From Streptomyces chilikensis (GTDB lineage Bacteria; Actinomycetota; Actinomycetes; Streptomycetales; Streptomycetaceae), in assembly GCF_001642695.1 (NCBI RefSeq), contig NZ_LWCC02000005.1, positions 3,952,860-4,016,859 on the forward strand: 64,000 bases of DNA, in the 5' to 3' direction. The notes under the pieces were generated by a model. That model saw nothing but the letters and a program-made list of their open reading frames with translations. It was not told the DNA's origin and searched no databases. The translations under genes were made by a program, and so were the position numbers. Positions 15,857 to 23,235 of this stretch are shown one piece after another. Every line of letters starts with the position of its first letter. Positions within the stretch are counted from its first letter, which is position 1.

Positions 15857-17185
15857 TCAGCGACCCGGCGGGGCGCCGCCGGCGGAGTGCCCGGCGGCGC
15901 CGGCCGAGACCGCCGGCGGCGGCGCCGTGCCCGCCGCGTCGGCAGGGCCCTGGCACCCCTGCACCGTGGCGATCCCCAGCGCCGCGAGCAGCGTGACCAC
16001 CACGAACACGATCAGCCGCTGCCGCAGCAGCCGCGGATTGGCCGGCCGCAGCTTCGTCCCGCTCCGCGCCCCCGCCCCCGTCGGCGGACGCCCGGACCCC
16101 GTCGGAGGACGCCCGCCCCGCGACGGCGAACCCGCCCCGCTCCGGGGACCGCCGCCGGACGGCGGCCGGCGCCGCGCCGGGGTGGGCGAGGAACGGCGGC
16201 CCGAGGCCGAGGAGGCCGGCCCCGCGGCCCCGGAGGAGCGCACCGGCGTCCGCCCGGCCGCGGCCGAGGGTGCCGACCCGCGCGGCACCGGCGTCCGCAC
16301 CGTCGCCGCGCCCGCCGTCCCGTCCCCCCGGCCCGCCGGCCGCACCTCGCCCAGCCCCTGCGCCTCCCGCGCCGCGATCTCCTTCAGCCGCAGCGACAGC
16401 TGCAGCGTCGTCGGCCGCTGCTCCGGATCCTTCGCCAGACAGGCCCGCACCAGCGGCGCCAGCGCCCCCGGAACGCCCCGCAGCTGCGGCTCCTCGTGCA
16501 CCACCCGGTACAGCATGACCTCGGAACTGCCGTGCCCGAAGGGCGAGTCCCCGGTCGACGCGTACGCCAGCGTGGCGCCCAGCGCGAACACGTCGGTGGC
16601 CGGCGTGACCGCCGCCCCCCGCACCTGCTCGGGGGCGAGGAACCCCGGCGAACCGACCGCCGTGCCGACGTGCGTGAGCGTGGAGGCCCCGGTGGCCCAG
16701 GCGATGCCGAAGTCGATGATCCGGGGGCCCTTGGGGGAGAGCAGGATGTTGGACGGCTTGAGGTCCCGGTGGACCACCCCGGCCTCGTGGACCGCGACCA
16801 GCCCCTCGGACAGCGCCGCGCCGACCGCCGCGACCTCCGCCGCCGCCAGCGGACCGTCCTCGGCGACCTTGTCGTGCAGCGAGGGCCCCGGCACGTACTG
16901 CGTGGCGAACCAGGGCCGCTCGGCCTCCAGGTCCGCCGCCACCAGCCGCGCCGTGCAGCCGCCCCTGATCCGCCGCGCCGCCGACACCTCGCGGGCGAAA
17001 CGCGACCGGAACTCCTGGTCCTCGGCCAGGTCCGGCCGGATCACCTTGAGGGCCACCCGCTGGCCCCGCCGGTCGGAACCCAGGTAGACCACGCCCATCC
17101 CGCCCGCGCCGAGCCGCCGGTGCAACCTGAACGAGCCGACGACGCGCGGGTCCTCGCGCCTGAGGCGCATCATCGCCATGTTCAT
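15857..17185 (-). CDS. Membrane-anchored Ser/Thr protein kinase, PknB-like
   Basis: A 442-residue Hanks-type kinase. The glycine loop is GAGGMG (about 26-31), the ATP lysine is Lys47 in VALKVI, the catalytic loop is HRDLKPSN (139-146), and DFG is at 158-160, followed by an APEQ motif. The kinase domain ends near 285. A ~115-residue Pro/Arg/Gly/Ser-rich linker precedes one transmembrane helix (about 390-412) and a short Ala/Gly/Pro-rich outside tail with no PASTA domain. The start at 17185 (MNMAMM) is preferred; a start 10 codons upstream has no support. It stands alone, with divergent genes upstream. Confidence 0.93.
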   Translation of the reverse strand: MNMAMMRLRREDPRVVGSFRLHRRLGAGGMGVVYLGSDRRGQRVALKVIRPDLAEDQEFRSRFAREVSAARRIRGGCTARLVAADLEAERPWFATQYVPGPSLHDKVAEDGPLAAAEVAAVGAALSEGLVAVHEAGVVHRDLKPSNILLSPKGPRIIDFGIAWATGASTLTHVGTAVGSPGFLAPEQVRGAAVTPATDVFALGATLAYASTGDSPFGHGSSEVMLYRVVHEEPQLRGVPGALAPLVRACLAKDPEQRPTTLQLSLRLKEIAAREAQGLGEVRPAGRGDGTAGAATVRTPVPRGSAPSAAAGRTPVRSSGAAGPASSASGRRSSPTPARRRPPSGGGPRSGAGSPSRGGRPPTGSGRPPTGAGARSGTKLRPANPRLLRQRLIVFVVVTLLAALGIATVQGCQGPADAAGTAPPPAVSAGAAGHSAGGAPPGR

Positions 17186-17472
17186 CCCCGCTGCCCGGTC
17201 CGTCTGACGAGCCAACAGCTTACGTTTCCCGGCCGCGCCGCGCGTTCAGGCCGCGCCCGCTCACCCCTCCGGGAACGCGTTCGCGGGCTCGCGGCTGCCA
17301 AGATGCCGCCCCCGCAAGGGGTTTGGCGACCGTACCGCGACGTGAACCACGTCACTCGCCGTCCCGCCGCAGCAGATGTCCCGCCCTCCGCTTCTCCACC
17401 CTGGGAAGTAGCCGGGACCGCGGGATTCATCCGGGGGCATGACGCCCGCGGCGCGTTTCCACGACAGGATTC

Positions 17473-17497
17473 GGAACGTGGCCGCACAGTCGTCGTC
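17473..17497 (+). promoter_or_regulatory. Candidate ECF-type promoter GGAAC-N16-CGTC
   Basis: GGAAC and CGTC with a 16-nt spacer fit the consensus used by sigma-E-like ECF factors in Streptomyces. Short motifs of this kind occur by chance, so support comes mainly from the downstream orphan terminator. Confidence 0.35.
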
Positions 17498-17606
17498 CGA
17501 GGGTGTGGTGCCGGGGCGCCGAGCGCGTCCCGGGCCCGGAAGAGCGGTCCGGGTGGGGACACCAGCCCTGACGAACCCCGTGGGGACGGGGGTACGGCGG
17601 ACGGCA

Positions 17607-17642
17607 CCACGCCGGCGCGACGCGATCGTCGCGCCGGCGTGG
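17607..17642. terminator. Orphan 16-bp hairpin
   Basis: Perfect inverted repeat CCACGCCGGCGCGACG / CGTCGCGCCGGCGTGG with loop CGAT, followed by GGTTTCC. No annotated gene ends just upstream on either strand. Confidence 0.7.
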
Positions 17643-17703
17643 GGTTTCCGGGGGCCCCGCCCCGCCAAGTCGTCTCCGGCCGCACCGTGACCGCCTGCCC
17701 GCG

Positions 17704-17709
17704 TACGCT
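17704..17709 (+). promoter_or_regulatory. -10 box TACGCT for leaderless phosphotransferase gene
   Basis: TACGCT ends 7 nt before ATG 17717, and no ribosome site is present in the gap. Confidence 0.5.
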
Positions 17710-17716
17710 CACCGCC

Positions 17717-18631
17717 ATGCCGGCAGACCTCCACGCCCACGCCCGCGCCGCCGCCCACCCCGCCGCCCCCTGCCCCGGCTGCGCGACCGGCACCCTGGCC
17801 GACCGCCCCGACGCCACCGTGGTCCGCCACCACCGCACCGTCGCCAAGGCGCACGCCCCCGGCACCGCGCCGGAGGAACTGCGCCGCCGGCTGGCCGTGG
17901 CCGCCGCCCTGCCGGAGATCCTGCTGCCCCCGCTGACGCCCGCCCCGACCGCGCTGGACGGCCGCCAGGTGACCTGCTGGCCGCTCGGCCTCCCCGTGGA
18001 CCCGCGGGATCCCGGCGCCGCCCCCTGGGAGGACGCCGCCACCCTGACCGCCCGCCTGCACCGCACCCCGCCGCCGCCCGGGCTGCCCGCCATGCGCGGC
18101 CCGCGGAAGGCGGCGCTGGCGGTGGCCCGGCTCGCCGCCGAGGCGCCCGGCCACCCCGCCGCACCCGTGCTGCTGCGCGCCTGGGCGGCCCTGCCGCCCT
18201 GGGCGCGCGCCGAGGAGCCCGCCCCGCCGGAACTGGGCGCCGCCCTCTGCCACGGCGACCTGCACCTGGGCCAGCTCGTCCGCCACCCCGCGCCGGACGG
18301 GCCGTGGCGGCTGATAGACGTCGACGACCTCGGCGTCGGCGTCCCCGCCTGGGACCTGGCCCGTCCCGCCTCCTGGTTCGCCTGCGGCCTCCTGCCGGCC
18401 GAGGAGTGGCAGCGCTTCCTGGGCGCCTACCGGGCGGCCCGGGGACCGGCCCTGCCGGCCGACGGGGACCCCTGGCCCGTGCTGGACGTCCCGGCCCGCG
18501 CCCTCACCGTCCAGACGGCCTCCCGGTCCGTCACCAAGGCCCTCCTCGCCGGACGGCCGCTGGACGGGGCGGAGGAGGCGCTGGTCGACGCCTGCGGCCG
18601 GATGACGGCCCCGCGGACCGGAGTTCTGTGA
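17717..18631 (+). CDS. Aminoglycoside phosphotransferase-like (APH-family) kinase
   Basis: A 304-residue protein of the APH/choline-kinase fold. The catalytic loop is CHGDLHLGQLV (HGDxxxxN-like, with Gln in the Asn position) and the metal-binding motif is LIDVDDLGVGVPAWDLARP. The N-terminal lobe is short and Ala/Pro-rich. Family members phosphorylate aminoglycosides, small metabolites or sugars; nothing in the neighbourhood points to resistance, and a metabolic substrate is more likely. ATG 17717 is chosen because an extended -10 sits 7 nt upstream and upstream codons do not look coding. Confidence 0.8.
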   Translation: MPADLHAHARAAAHPAAPCPGCATGTLADRPDATVVRHHRTVAKAHAPGTAPEELRRRLAVAAALPEILLPPLTPAPTALDGRQVTCWPLGLPVDPRDPGAAPWEDAATLTARLHRTPPPPGLPAMRGPRKAALAVARLAAEAPGHPAAPVLLRAWAALPPWARAEEPAPPELGAALCHGDLHLGQLVRHPAPDGPWRLIDVDDLGVGVPAWDLARPASWFACGLLPAEEWQRFLGAYRAARGPALPADGDPWPVLDVPARALTVQTASRSVTKALLAGRPLDGAEEALVDACGRMTAPRTGVL

Positions 18632-18755
18632 CGGATCCGGCCGCCCGAGGTGCAACCGGCCGGAACCGGGGGAGAGTCCGTAGGAACGGGAGCCGAGCGG
18701 TACCGGCCGCACCCGTGGACGAACACGCACCGCGATACGAGGAGTTGATCCGTCG

Positions 18756-19022
18756 ATGCACTGTCCGAAGTGTCACGCGCCGATGCACACCTACAACCGC
18801 AACGGGGTCCAGATCGAGCAGTGCTCGGGCTGCCGGGGAATCTTCCTGGACTACGGGGAGCTGGAGACGCTGACCCGGCTGGAGTCCCAGTGGGCCCAGC
18901 CCGCCCCGCCCCCCGCCCCCGGTGCTCCGGCCTGGGGCGCTCCGCACGGCGGGCACCACGGTGGACACCACGGTGGGCACCACCGCCCGCGCAGCTTCGG
19001 CCGGATGCTCTTCTCCTCCTGA
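18756..19022 (+). CDS. Small TFIIB-type zinc ribbon protein with His-rich tail
   Basis: An 88-residue protein. Residues 3-26 hold C-P-K-C and C-S-G-C, a treble-clef zinc ribbon of the zf-TFIIB family, followed by the family motif GIFLDYGELE. The second half is Pro/Ala-rich and then His/Gly-rich, with HGGHHGGHHGGHH, which could bind metal. The end is RSFGRMLFSS. GAGGAG at about 18738 supports ATG 18756. Function unknown; a perfect 16-18-bp terminator follows. Confidence 0.85.
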   Translation: MHCPKCHAPMHTYNRNGVQIEQCSGCRGIFLDYGELETLTRLESQWAQPAPPPAPGAPAWGAPHGGHHGGHHGGHHRPRSFGRMLFSS

Positions 19023-19042
19023 CCGCGGGAGCCGTCGGAACG

Positions 19043-19080
19043 CGGAAGCCCCCGTCCACCGAGGTGGACGGGGGCTTCCG
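19043..19080. terminator. Strong bidirectional hairpin between zinc ribbon gene and tRNA operon
   Basis: CGGAAGCCCCCGTCCACC pairs fully with GGTGGACGGGGGCTTCCG across GA; realistically 16 bp with a 6-nt loop. It is followed by TTCAGG on the plus strand and can also stop the minus-strand tRNA transcript, which ends at 19089. Confidence 0.88.
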
Positions 19081-19088
19081 TTCAGGCG

Positions 19089-19160
19089 TGGACGATACTG
19101 GGATTGAACCAGTGACCTCTTCCGTGTCAGGGAAGCGCTCTCCCGCTGAGCTAATCGTCC
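19089..19160 (-). tRNA. tRNA-Val (anticodon GAC), copy 3 of operon
   Basis: 72 nt on the minus strand starting GGACGATTAGCTCAGCGGGA, with anticodon loop CTGACAC (GAC), T-loop TTCAATC, a fully paired acceptor stem and discriminator A. CCA is not encoded. It is the last gene of the five-tRNA operon and is identical to the copy at 19289-19360. Confidence 0.95.
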
Positions 19161-19197
19161 TCGGGACAGGTGCGCGGCCGGGGGCCGTGCTACCACG

Positions 19198-19269
19198 TGC
19201 GCGATACTGGGATTGAACCAGTGACCTCTTCCGTGTCAGGGAAGCGCTCTCCCGCTGAGCTAATCGCGC
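19198..19269 (-). tRNA. tRNA-Val (anticodon GAC), copy 2, variant acceptor stem
   Basis: 72 nt, identical to its two neighbours except that the acceptor stem is GCGCGAT/ATCGCGC instead of GGACGAT/ATCGTCC. The compensated change keeps all pairs and marks it as a diverged tandem duplicate. Confidence 0.95.
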
Positions 19270-19288
19270 GGGGATCCTCGCGGATCAG

Positions 19289-19360
19289 TGGACGATACTG
19301 GGATTGAACCAGTGACCTCTTCCGTGTCAGGGAAGCGCTCTCCCGCTGAGCTAATCGTCC
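19289..19360 (-). tRNA. tRNA-Val (anticodon GAC), copy 1
   Basis: 72 nt with anticodon GAC and discriminator A, identical to the copy at 19089-19160. It is separated by only 4 nt from the tRNA-Cys gene upstream in the transcript. Confidence 0.95.
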
Positions 19361-19364
19361 TTGG

Positions 19365-19435
19365 AGGTGGAGACGGGATTTGAACCCGTGTAGACGGCTT
19401 TGCAGGCCGTTGCCTCGCCTCTCGGCCACTCCACC
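19365..19435 (-). tRNA. tRNA-Cys (anticodon GCA)
   Basis: 71 nt starting GGTGGAGTGGCCGAGAGGC, with anticodon loop CTGCAAA (GCA), acceptor GGTGGAG/CTCCACC and discriminator T(U), the identity base for cysteine. Confidence 0.96.
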
Positions 19436-19473
19436 AGGAGCACAGGGTCTCGGGAAGATCCCCTGCTCTTTCG

Positions 19474-19546
19474 AGCGGACGACGAGGCTCGAACTCGCGA
19501 CCTCAACCTTGGCAAGGTTGCGCTCTACCAACTGAGCTACGTCCGC
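19474..19546 (-). tRNA. tRNA-Gly (anticodon GCC)
   Basis: 73 nt starting GCGGACGTAGCTCAGTTGG, with anticodon loop TTGCCAA (GCC), T-loop TTCGAGC and discriminator T(U). It is the promoter-proximal gene of the operon Gly-Cys-Val-Val-Val. Confidence 0.96.
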
Positions 19547-19587
19547 CTGTCGGTTCGGTCCGCTTCCGCGTCCCGGCGACGTGTTGA

Positions 19588-19616
19588 ACTTTAGCCCATT
19601 CCCGGGCCAGTACAAA
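19588..19616 (-). promoter_or_regulatory. Promoter of the five-tRNA operon
   Basis: On the minus strand, TTGTAC (19610-19615; or TTTGTA one base further) and TAAAGT (19588-19593) are separated by 16-17 bp, a good vegetative sigma match. The -10 lies 41 bp before tRNA-Gly. Confidence 0.6.
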
Positions 19617-19721
19617 AACGCGTTTGCCCAGCATGCCGCGGCGGACCGCCCCGGACCCCGTTCCGGCAGGTCCCGCGGCTTCCCGGCCCGAGGGCCCGGG
19701 AAGGTTCCCCGGAGACCGACC

Positions 19722-19727
19722 TACACT
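19722..19727 (+). promoter_or_regulatory. -10 box TACACT for leaderless pabB
   Basis: TACACT ends 7 nt before GTG 19735. This fixes the start choice: upstream in-frame ATGs at 19624 and 19633 would precede the promoter. Confidence 0.55.
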
Positions 19728-19734
19728 CGGCGGA

Positions 19735-20787
19735 GTGCAGCACCTCCCACCCCTCGCCCGGTTCGGCGGCATGGTCGCCACCGGCCTGCTCGACGTCACC
19801 GACGACCCGGCCGCGCTCGACTCCAGCGGTTTCTGGGCCGTCGCCGCCGACTACGAGGGCCGCCTGACCTGCGCGCGTTTCGCCGACGTCCGCAGCGCCC
19901 CGGTCCCCGCTCCCGTCCCCGGCCGGTGGCCGGCGCCCGCCCCCGGCGACTGGACGTCCTCGCTCGACCGCGCCGCGTACACGGAAGGGGTCCGGCGCAT
20001 CCACCGGCACATCGCGGCCGGCGAGGTCTACCAGGCCAACCTCTGCCGCGTCCTGACGGCGCCCCTCGCCCCGCACGCCGACGTCGACGACCTCACCGCC
20101 CTCCTGGCGCGCGGCAACCCCGCCCCCTATGCGGGAACGATTCGCCTCCCGGACCACGGCGTGGAGATCGCCACCGCGTCCCCGGAGCTCTTCCTCAGCC
20201 GCGACGGCCGGGTCGTGGAGTCCGGCCCGATCAAGGGCACCGGGCGGACCGAGGCCGACCTGCTGCCCAAGGACCACGCCGAGAACGTCATGATCGTCGA
20301 CCTGGTCCGCAACGACCTGGGGCGCGTGTGCCGCACCGGCAGCGTCACCGTGCCCGACCTGTGCGCGGTGGAGAAGCACCCCGGTCTGGTCCACCTGGTC
20401 TCCTCGGTCCGCGGCGAGCTGCTGCCCGGGGCGGGCTGGCCGGAGCTGCTCGCCGCGGCCTTCCCGCCCGGCTCGGTCACCGGCGCCCCCAAGCGGCGCG
20501 CGCTCTCCGTCCTCGCCGCCCTGGAGCGCGGGCCGCGCGGCCCCTACTGCGGCGGCGTCGGCTGGGTGGACGCCGACCGCGGCCGGGCCGAGCTGGCCGT
20601 CGGCATCCGCACCTTCTGGATCGAACGGGACGGCGCCGGGACCGCCGTGCTGCGGTTCGGCACCGGCGCGGGGATCACCTGGGACTCCGACCCGGAACGG
20701 GAGTGGGCGGAGACCGAGCTCAAGGCGTCCCGGCTGCTCGCGGTAGCGTCGGGAACGTACGACACCAGTGGAGGGACCCTCACGTGA
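19735..20787 (+). CDS. pabB: Aminodeoxychorismate synthase component I (PabB)
   Basis: A 350-residue chorismate-binding enzyme that adds ammonia to chorismate, giving 4-amino-4-deoxychorismate for p-aminobenzoate and folate. PIKGT at about residues 165-169 carries the lysine that distinguishes PabB from anthranilate synthase (PIAGT). Other motifs are ASPELFLSRDG, HAENVMIVDLVRNDLGRV, FPPGSVTGAPK and YCGGVGW. It is shorter than classic PabB (~450) because the N-terminal domain is reduced. The glutaminase subunit PabA is not nearby. The stop overlaps the pabC GTG by 4 bp. Confidence 0.9.
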   Translation: MQHLPPLARFGGMVATGLLDVTDDPAALDSSGFWAVAADYEGRLTCARFADVRSAPVPAPVPGRWPAPAPGDWTSSLDRAAYTEGVRRIHRHIAAGEVYQANLCRVLTAPLAPHADVDDLTALLARGNPAPYAGTIRLPDHGVEIATASPELFLSRDGRVVESGPIKGTGRTEADLLPKDHAENVMIVDLVRNDLGRVCRTGSVTVPDLCAVEKHPGLVHLVSSVRGELLPGAGWPELLAAAFPPGSVTGAPKRRALSVLAALERGPRGPYCGGVGWVDADRGRAELAVGIRTFWIERDGAGTAVLRFGTGAGITWDSDPEREWAETELKASRLLAVASGTYDTSGGTLT

Positions 20788-21608
20788 AGATTTGGCTCGA
20801 CGGCGGGCTCAAGGACCTCGAGTCCGCCCGTGTCTCCGTCCTCGACCACGGCCTGACCGTGGGGGACGGGATCTTCGAGACGGTGAAGACGGTCGGCGGG
20901 GAGCCCTTCGCGCTCACCCGCCACCTGGACCGCCTCACCCGCTCCGCCCGGGGCCTCGGCCTGCCGGACCCGGACGCCGACGAGGTCCGCCGCGCCTGTG
21001 CCGCCGTGATCGGGGCCAACCCGCGGACCCCCCTCGGCCGGCTGCGGATCACCTACACCGGCGGCCACGGACCGCTCGGCTCGGACCGCGGCGACAAGGG
21101 CACCACGCTGGTGGTGGCGCTCGGCGAGGCCAGGCCCCGCCCCGACTCCACGGCCGTGATCACCGTGCCCTGGACCCGCAACGAGCGCGGCGCGCTCACC
21201 GGCCTGAAGACCACCTCCTACGCCGAGAACGTCGTCGCGCTGGCCCGCGCCCACGAACAGGGCGCCACCGAGGCCCTGTTCGGCAACACCGTCGGCCAGC
21301 TCTGCGAGGGCACCGGGTCCAACGTCTTCGTCGTCCTGGGCGGCGAGATCCTCACCCCGCCGCTCGCCTCCGGCTGCCTGGCCGGCATCACCCGCGAGCT
21401 GGTGGCCGAGTGGACCGGCGCCCGGGAGGCGGACCTCCCGCTGGACGTCCTGGAGCGCGCCGACGAGGTGTTCCTGACCTCCTCGCTCCGTGACGTCCAG
21501 GCCGTGCACCGCGTCGACGGCCGTGAACTTCCCGGGGCGCACGGTCCGCTGACGGCCAAGGCGATGCGGATCTTCGCCGAGCGGTCCGGCGACGACCTGG
21601 ACCCGTGA
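20784..21608 (+). CDS. pabC: Class IV aminotransferase fold, aminodeoxychorismate lyase (PabC)
   Basis: A 274-residue PLP enzyme. Lys142 in GLKTTSYAENV is the Schiff-base lysine; EALFGNTVGQLCEGTGSNVFVV and ITRELV are the phosphate-binding parts of the fold. Next to pabB the likely reaction is 4-amino-4-deoxychorismate to p-aminobenzoate plus pyruvate. By sequence alone a branched-chain or D-amino-acid aminotransferase remains possible. GTG 20784 overlaps pabB (GTGA) and follows GGAGGG at 20770-20775. Confidence 0.88.
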   Translation: MKIWLDGGLKDLESARVSVLDHGLTVGDGIFETVKTVGGEPFALTRHLDRLTRSARGLGLPDPDADEVRRACAAVIGANPRTPLGRLRITYTGGHGPLGSDRGDKGTTLVVALGEARPRPDSTAVITVPWTRNERGALTGLKTTSYAENVVALARAHEQGATEALFGNTVGQLCEGTGSNVFVVLGGEILTPPLASGCLAGITRELVAEWTGAREADLPLDVLERADEVFLTSSLRDVQAVHRVDGRELPGAHGPLTAKAMRIFAERSGDDLDP

Positions 21609-21637
21609 CCGTTGTGGCCGCGGGCGGCCGGGTGGGG

Positions 21638-21643
21638 TAGAAC
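21638..21643 (+). promoter_or_regulatory. Possible -10 (TAGAAC) for leaderless acetyltransferase gene
   Basis: TAGAAC ends 7 nt before ATG 21651. The sixth base is C rather than T, so the match is weaker than others in this window. Confidence 0.35.
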
Positions 21644-21650
21644 CACCGGC

Positions 21651-22484
21651 ATGACCACCACCCTGCGGCCCATCGAGCCGTTGCAGCAGGAGGCCGACGG
21701 AACCCGGTCGCGCCGCTACCAGGTGTGCGTGAACAGCCGGCCCGTCGGCACCGTGGGCCTGAGCACCTCGGCGGTGTTCGGCGACGCGGTGGCGCACGTG
21801 CGCGACCTGCGGATCGACGAGGCGGACCGGCGGCGCGGCCGGGCCACGGTGGCCGCGCTCGCCGCCGAGGAGGTCGCCCGGACCTGGGGCTGCCGGCGGA
21901 TCGAGGCGACGGTGCCGGCGGACGCCGGGGCCGCCCTGCGGCTGGCGGACGCGCTCGGCTATACCGTGCGCAACCGGAACATGGAGAAGCGGCTCGGCGG
22001 GCCCGCGCCCGAACTGCCCGCCGGAAGCCGTGCGCGGCCCATGACGCCCGAGGAGTTCGAGGCGTGGCGCGAGCTCGACGCCGTCGAGTACGCGCGGGAA
22101 TGGACCGCCCGCGGGGTGACCGAGGAGGAGGCGCTGGCCAAGTCCCGCCGGGAGCAGCGCACGGTCCTGCCGGACGGGATCGCCACCGCGGGCATGGAGT
22201 TCCTCGTGCTGGAGCACGAGGGGGAGCGGGCCGGGGTCCTGTGGCTGTCGCTGGGCGCCGGGGAGACGGACCCGGCGTACGTCTACCAGGTGCGGACCGA
22301 GCCGACCGTGCGCGGCCGGGGGCACGGCCGCACGCTGATGCTCCTGGCGGAGGCGCGGGCGGCGGAGGCGGGGCGGAGCGTCGTGGGCCTCAACGTCTTC
22401 GCCGGCAACGCCCCGGCGGAACGGCTCTACGACTCCCTCGGCTACCGCACCACCCGCCACCACCTGTACAAGGTCCTGGTCTGA
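21651..22484 (+). CDS. Tandem-GNAT acetyltransferase
   Basis: A 277-residue protein with two GNAT-like halves. In the first (about 40-115), RIDEADRRRGRATVAALAAEE and a final ADALGYTVRNRNMEKRL are degenerate. In the second (about 175-275), VRTEPTVRGRGHGRTLMLLAEA is a full acetyl-CoA loop, ending YDSLGYRTTRHHLYK. The two-domain layout resembles mycothiol synthase MshD, but key MshD motifs were not identified, so the substrate is left open. It ends at a 15-bp hairpin shared with the convergent DsbA-like gene. Confidence 0.8.
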   Translation: MTTTLRPIEPLQQEADGTRSRRYQVCVNSRPVGTVGLSTSAVFGDAVAHVRDLRIDEADRRRGRATVAALAAEEVARTWGCRRIEATVPADAGAALRLADALGYTVRNRNMEKRLGGPAPELPAGSRARPMTPEEFEAWRELDAVEYAREWTARGVTEEEALAKSRREQRTVLPDGIATAGMEFLVLEHEGERAGVLWLSLGAGETDPAYVYQVRTEPTVRGRGHGRTLMLLAEARAAEAGRSVVGLNVFAGNAPAERLYDSLGYRTTRHHLYKVLV

Positions 22485-22494
22485 TCCCGGCCGC

Positions 22495-22527
22495 CGTCCC
22501 GCGGGCGGCCGGGCCGCCCGCGGGACG
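22495..22527. terminator. Bidirectional terminator hairpin
   Basis: CGTCCCGCGGGCGGC pairs perfectly with GCCGCCCGCGGGACG (15 bp, loop CGG) between convergent genes that end at 22484 and 22545. Confidence 0.85.
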
Positions 22528-22544
22528 GGAGCGGGGCCGCGGCG

Positions 22545-23066
22545 TCAGGCGGCGTCGTCCAGGAGGCGGTCGGCGACGGCCTCGACACGGGCGCGGAGGC
22601 CGTCCTGGGACGTTCCGCCGTCGAGCCGCTCACCGCCGATCACGTAGGTGGGCGTACCCGTGACCCCGATCGCCTTGCCCTCCGCATGGTCCGCGTCGAC
22701 GACCAGGATGTGCCGGCCGTCCACCAGCGCCGTGTCGAACTCCTCGGCGTCCAGACCGAGTTCCCGGGCGACGTCGACCAGCAGCGCCTCCCCGCGGCGG
22801 TCCAGCTCGGCCACCCGGCCGAGCACGGCCTCGGCGTACTCCCAGCCCTTGCCCTGCTCCACCGCCTCCTCCGCGGCCTGCGCGGCGGCGAAGGCGTGCT
22901 TGTGCTTCTCCAGCGGGAAGTGCCGCAGCCGCACCTCCATCCGGTCGCCGTAGCGGGCGCGCAGCGCGCGGACGTCGTCGAGGGCGGTGCGGCAGTCGGG
23001 GCACTGCAGCTCGCACCAGACGTCGAGCACGACAGGGACGGAGGTGGCGGAGGACGTATCGCTCAT
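22545..23066 (-). CDS. DsbA/FrnE-like thioredoxin-fold oxidoreductase
   Basis: A 173-residue cytosolic protein with no signal peptide. The thioredoxin-fold start VPVVLDVWCELQCPDC carries the redox pair C-P-D-C (Cys22, Cys25) plus Cys18. A helical insertion holds the HFPLEKHKHAFAAAQAAEEA motif, and the cis-proline region is TGTPTYVIGGERLDGG. It resembles the DsbA-like FrnE/2-hydroxychromene isomerase group and probably acts in thiol-disulfide exchange. On the minus strand GAGACT lies 6 nt before the ATG. Confidence 0.88.
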   Translation of the reverse strand: MSDTSSATSVPVVLDVWCELQCPDCRTALDDVRALRARYGDRMEVRLRHFPLEKHKHAFAAAQAAEEAVEQGKGWEYAEAVLGRVAELDRRGEALLVDVARELGLDAEEFDTALVDGRHILVVDADHAEGKAIGVTGTPTYVIGGERLDGGTSQDGLRARVEAVADRLLDDAA

Positions 23067-23235
23067 GGGACCAGTCTCCCAGCCGCCGCGGGTCCCGTGC
23101 TCCCAGGGGGGCGGGCCACGGGTGCCCTAGGGGATGTCCCTGATTCCGGCCTGGAGCCGTGGCGCCGCGGCGTGCGGCGGGGGCACGATGGAGGGAGCGG
23201 CACCCACCCGCCGCCCCGTCCGTCAGGAGGCCTTG

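Larger units (their letters stand above)
17186..17716. other. 531-bp spacer with an orphan promoter-hairpin pair
   Basis: No convincing protein gene. On the plus strand GGAAC (17473-17477), 16 nt, then CGTC (17494-17497) matches the ECF (sigma-E-type) promoter pattern, and a perfect 16-bp hairpin follows at 17607-17642, about 105-140 nt downstream. That hairpin is before the phosphotransferase's own -10 box (17704), so it cannot terminate that gene. Together they would delimit a short RNA. Confidence 0.5.

Noticed and set aside
17439-17690. Open frame of 83 codons in the kinase-phosphotransferase spacer
   Set aside because: It runs through the perfect hairpin at 17607-17642, has no ribosome site and an Arg/Pro-rich product typical of random high-GC DNA.
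14984-17716. Possible large N-terminal extension of the phosphotransferase
   Set aside because: The extension runs antisense through the kinase gene and across a terminator hairpin and the -10 box at 17704; only the part from 17717 looks like protein.
17717-18631. Aminoglycoside resistance gene
   Set aside because: Only the general APH fold is visible; no resistance or antibiotic cluster context, and the catalytic loop differs from classical APH enzymes.
19089-19546. Integration site of a mobile element at the tRNA cluster
   Set aside because: No integrase, no direct repeat of a tRNA 3' end, and core genes continue on both sides.
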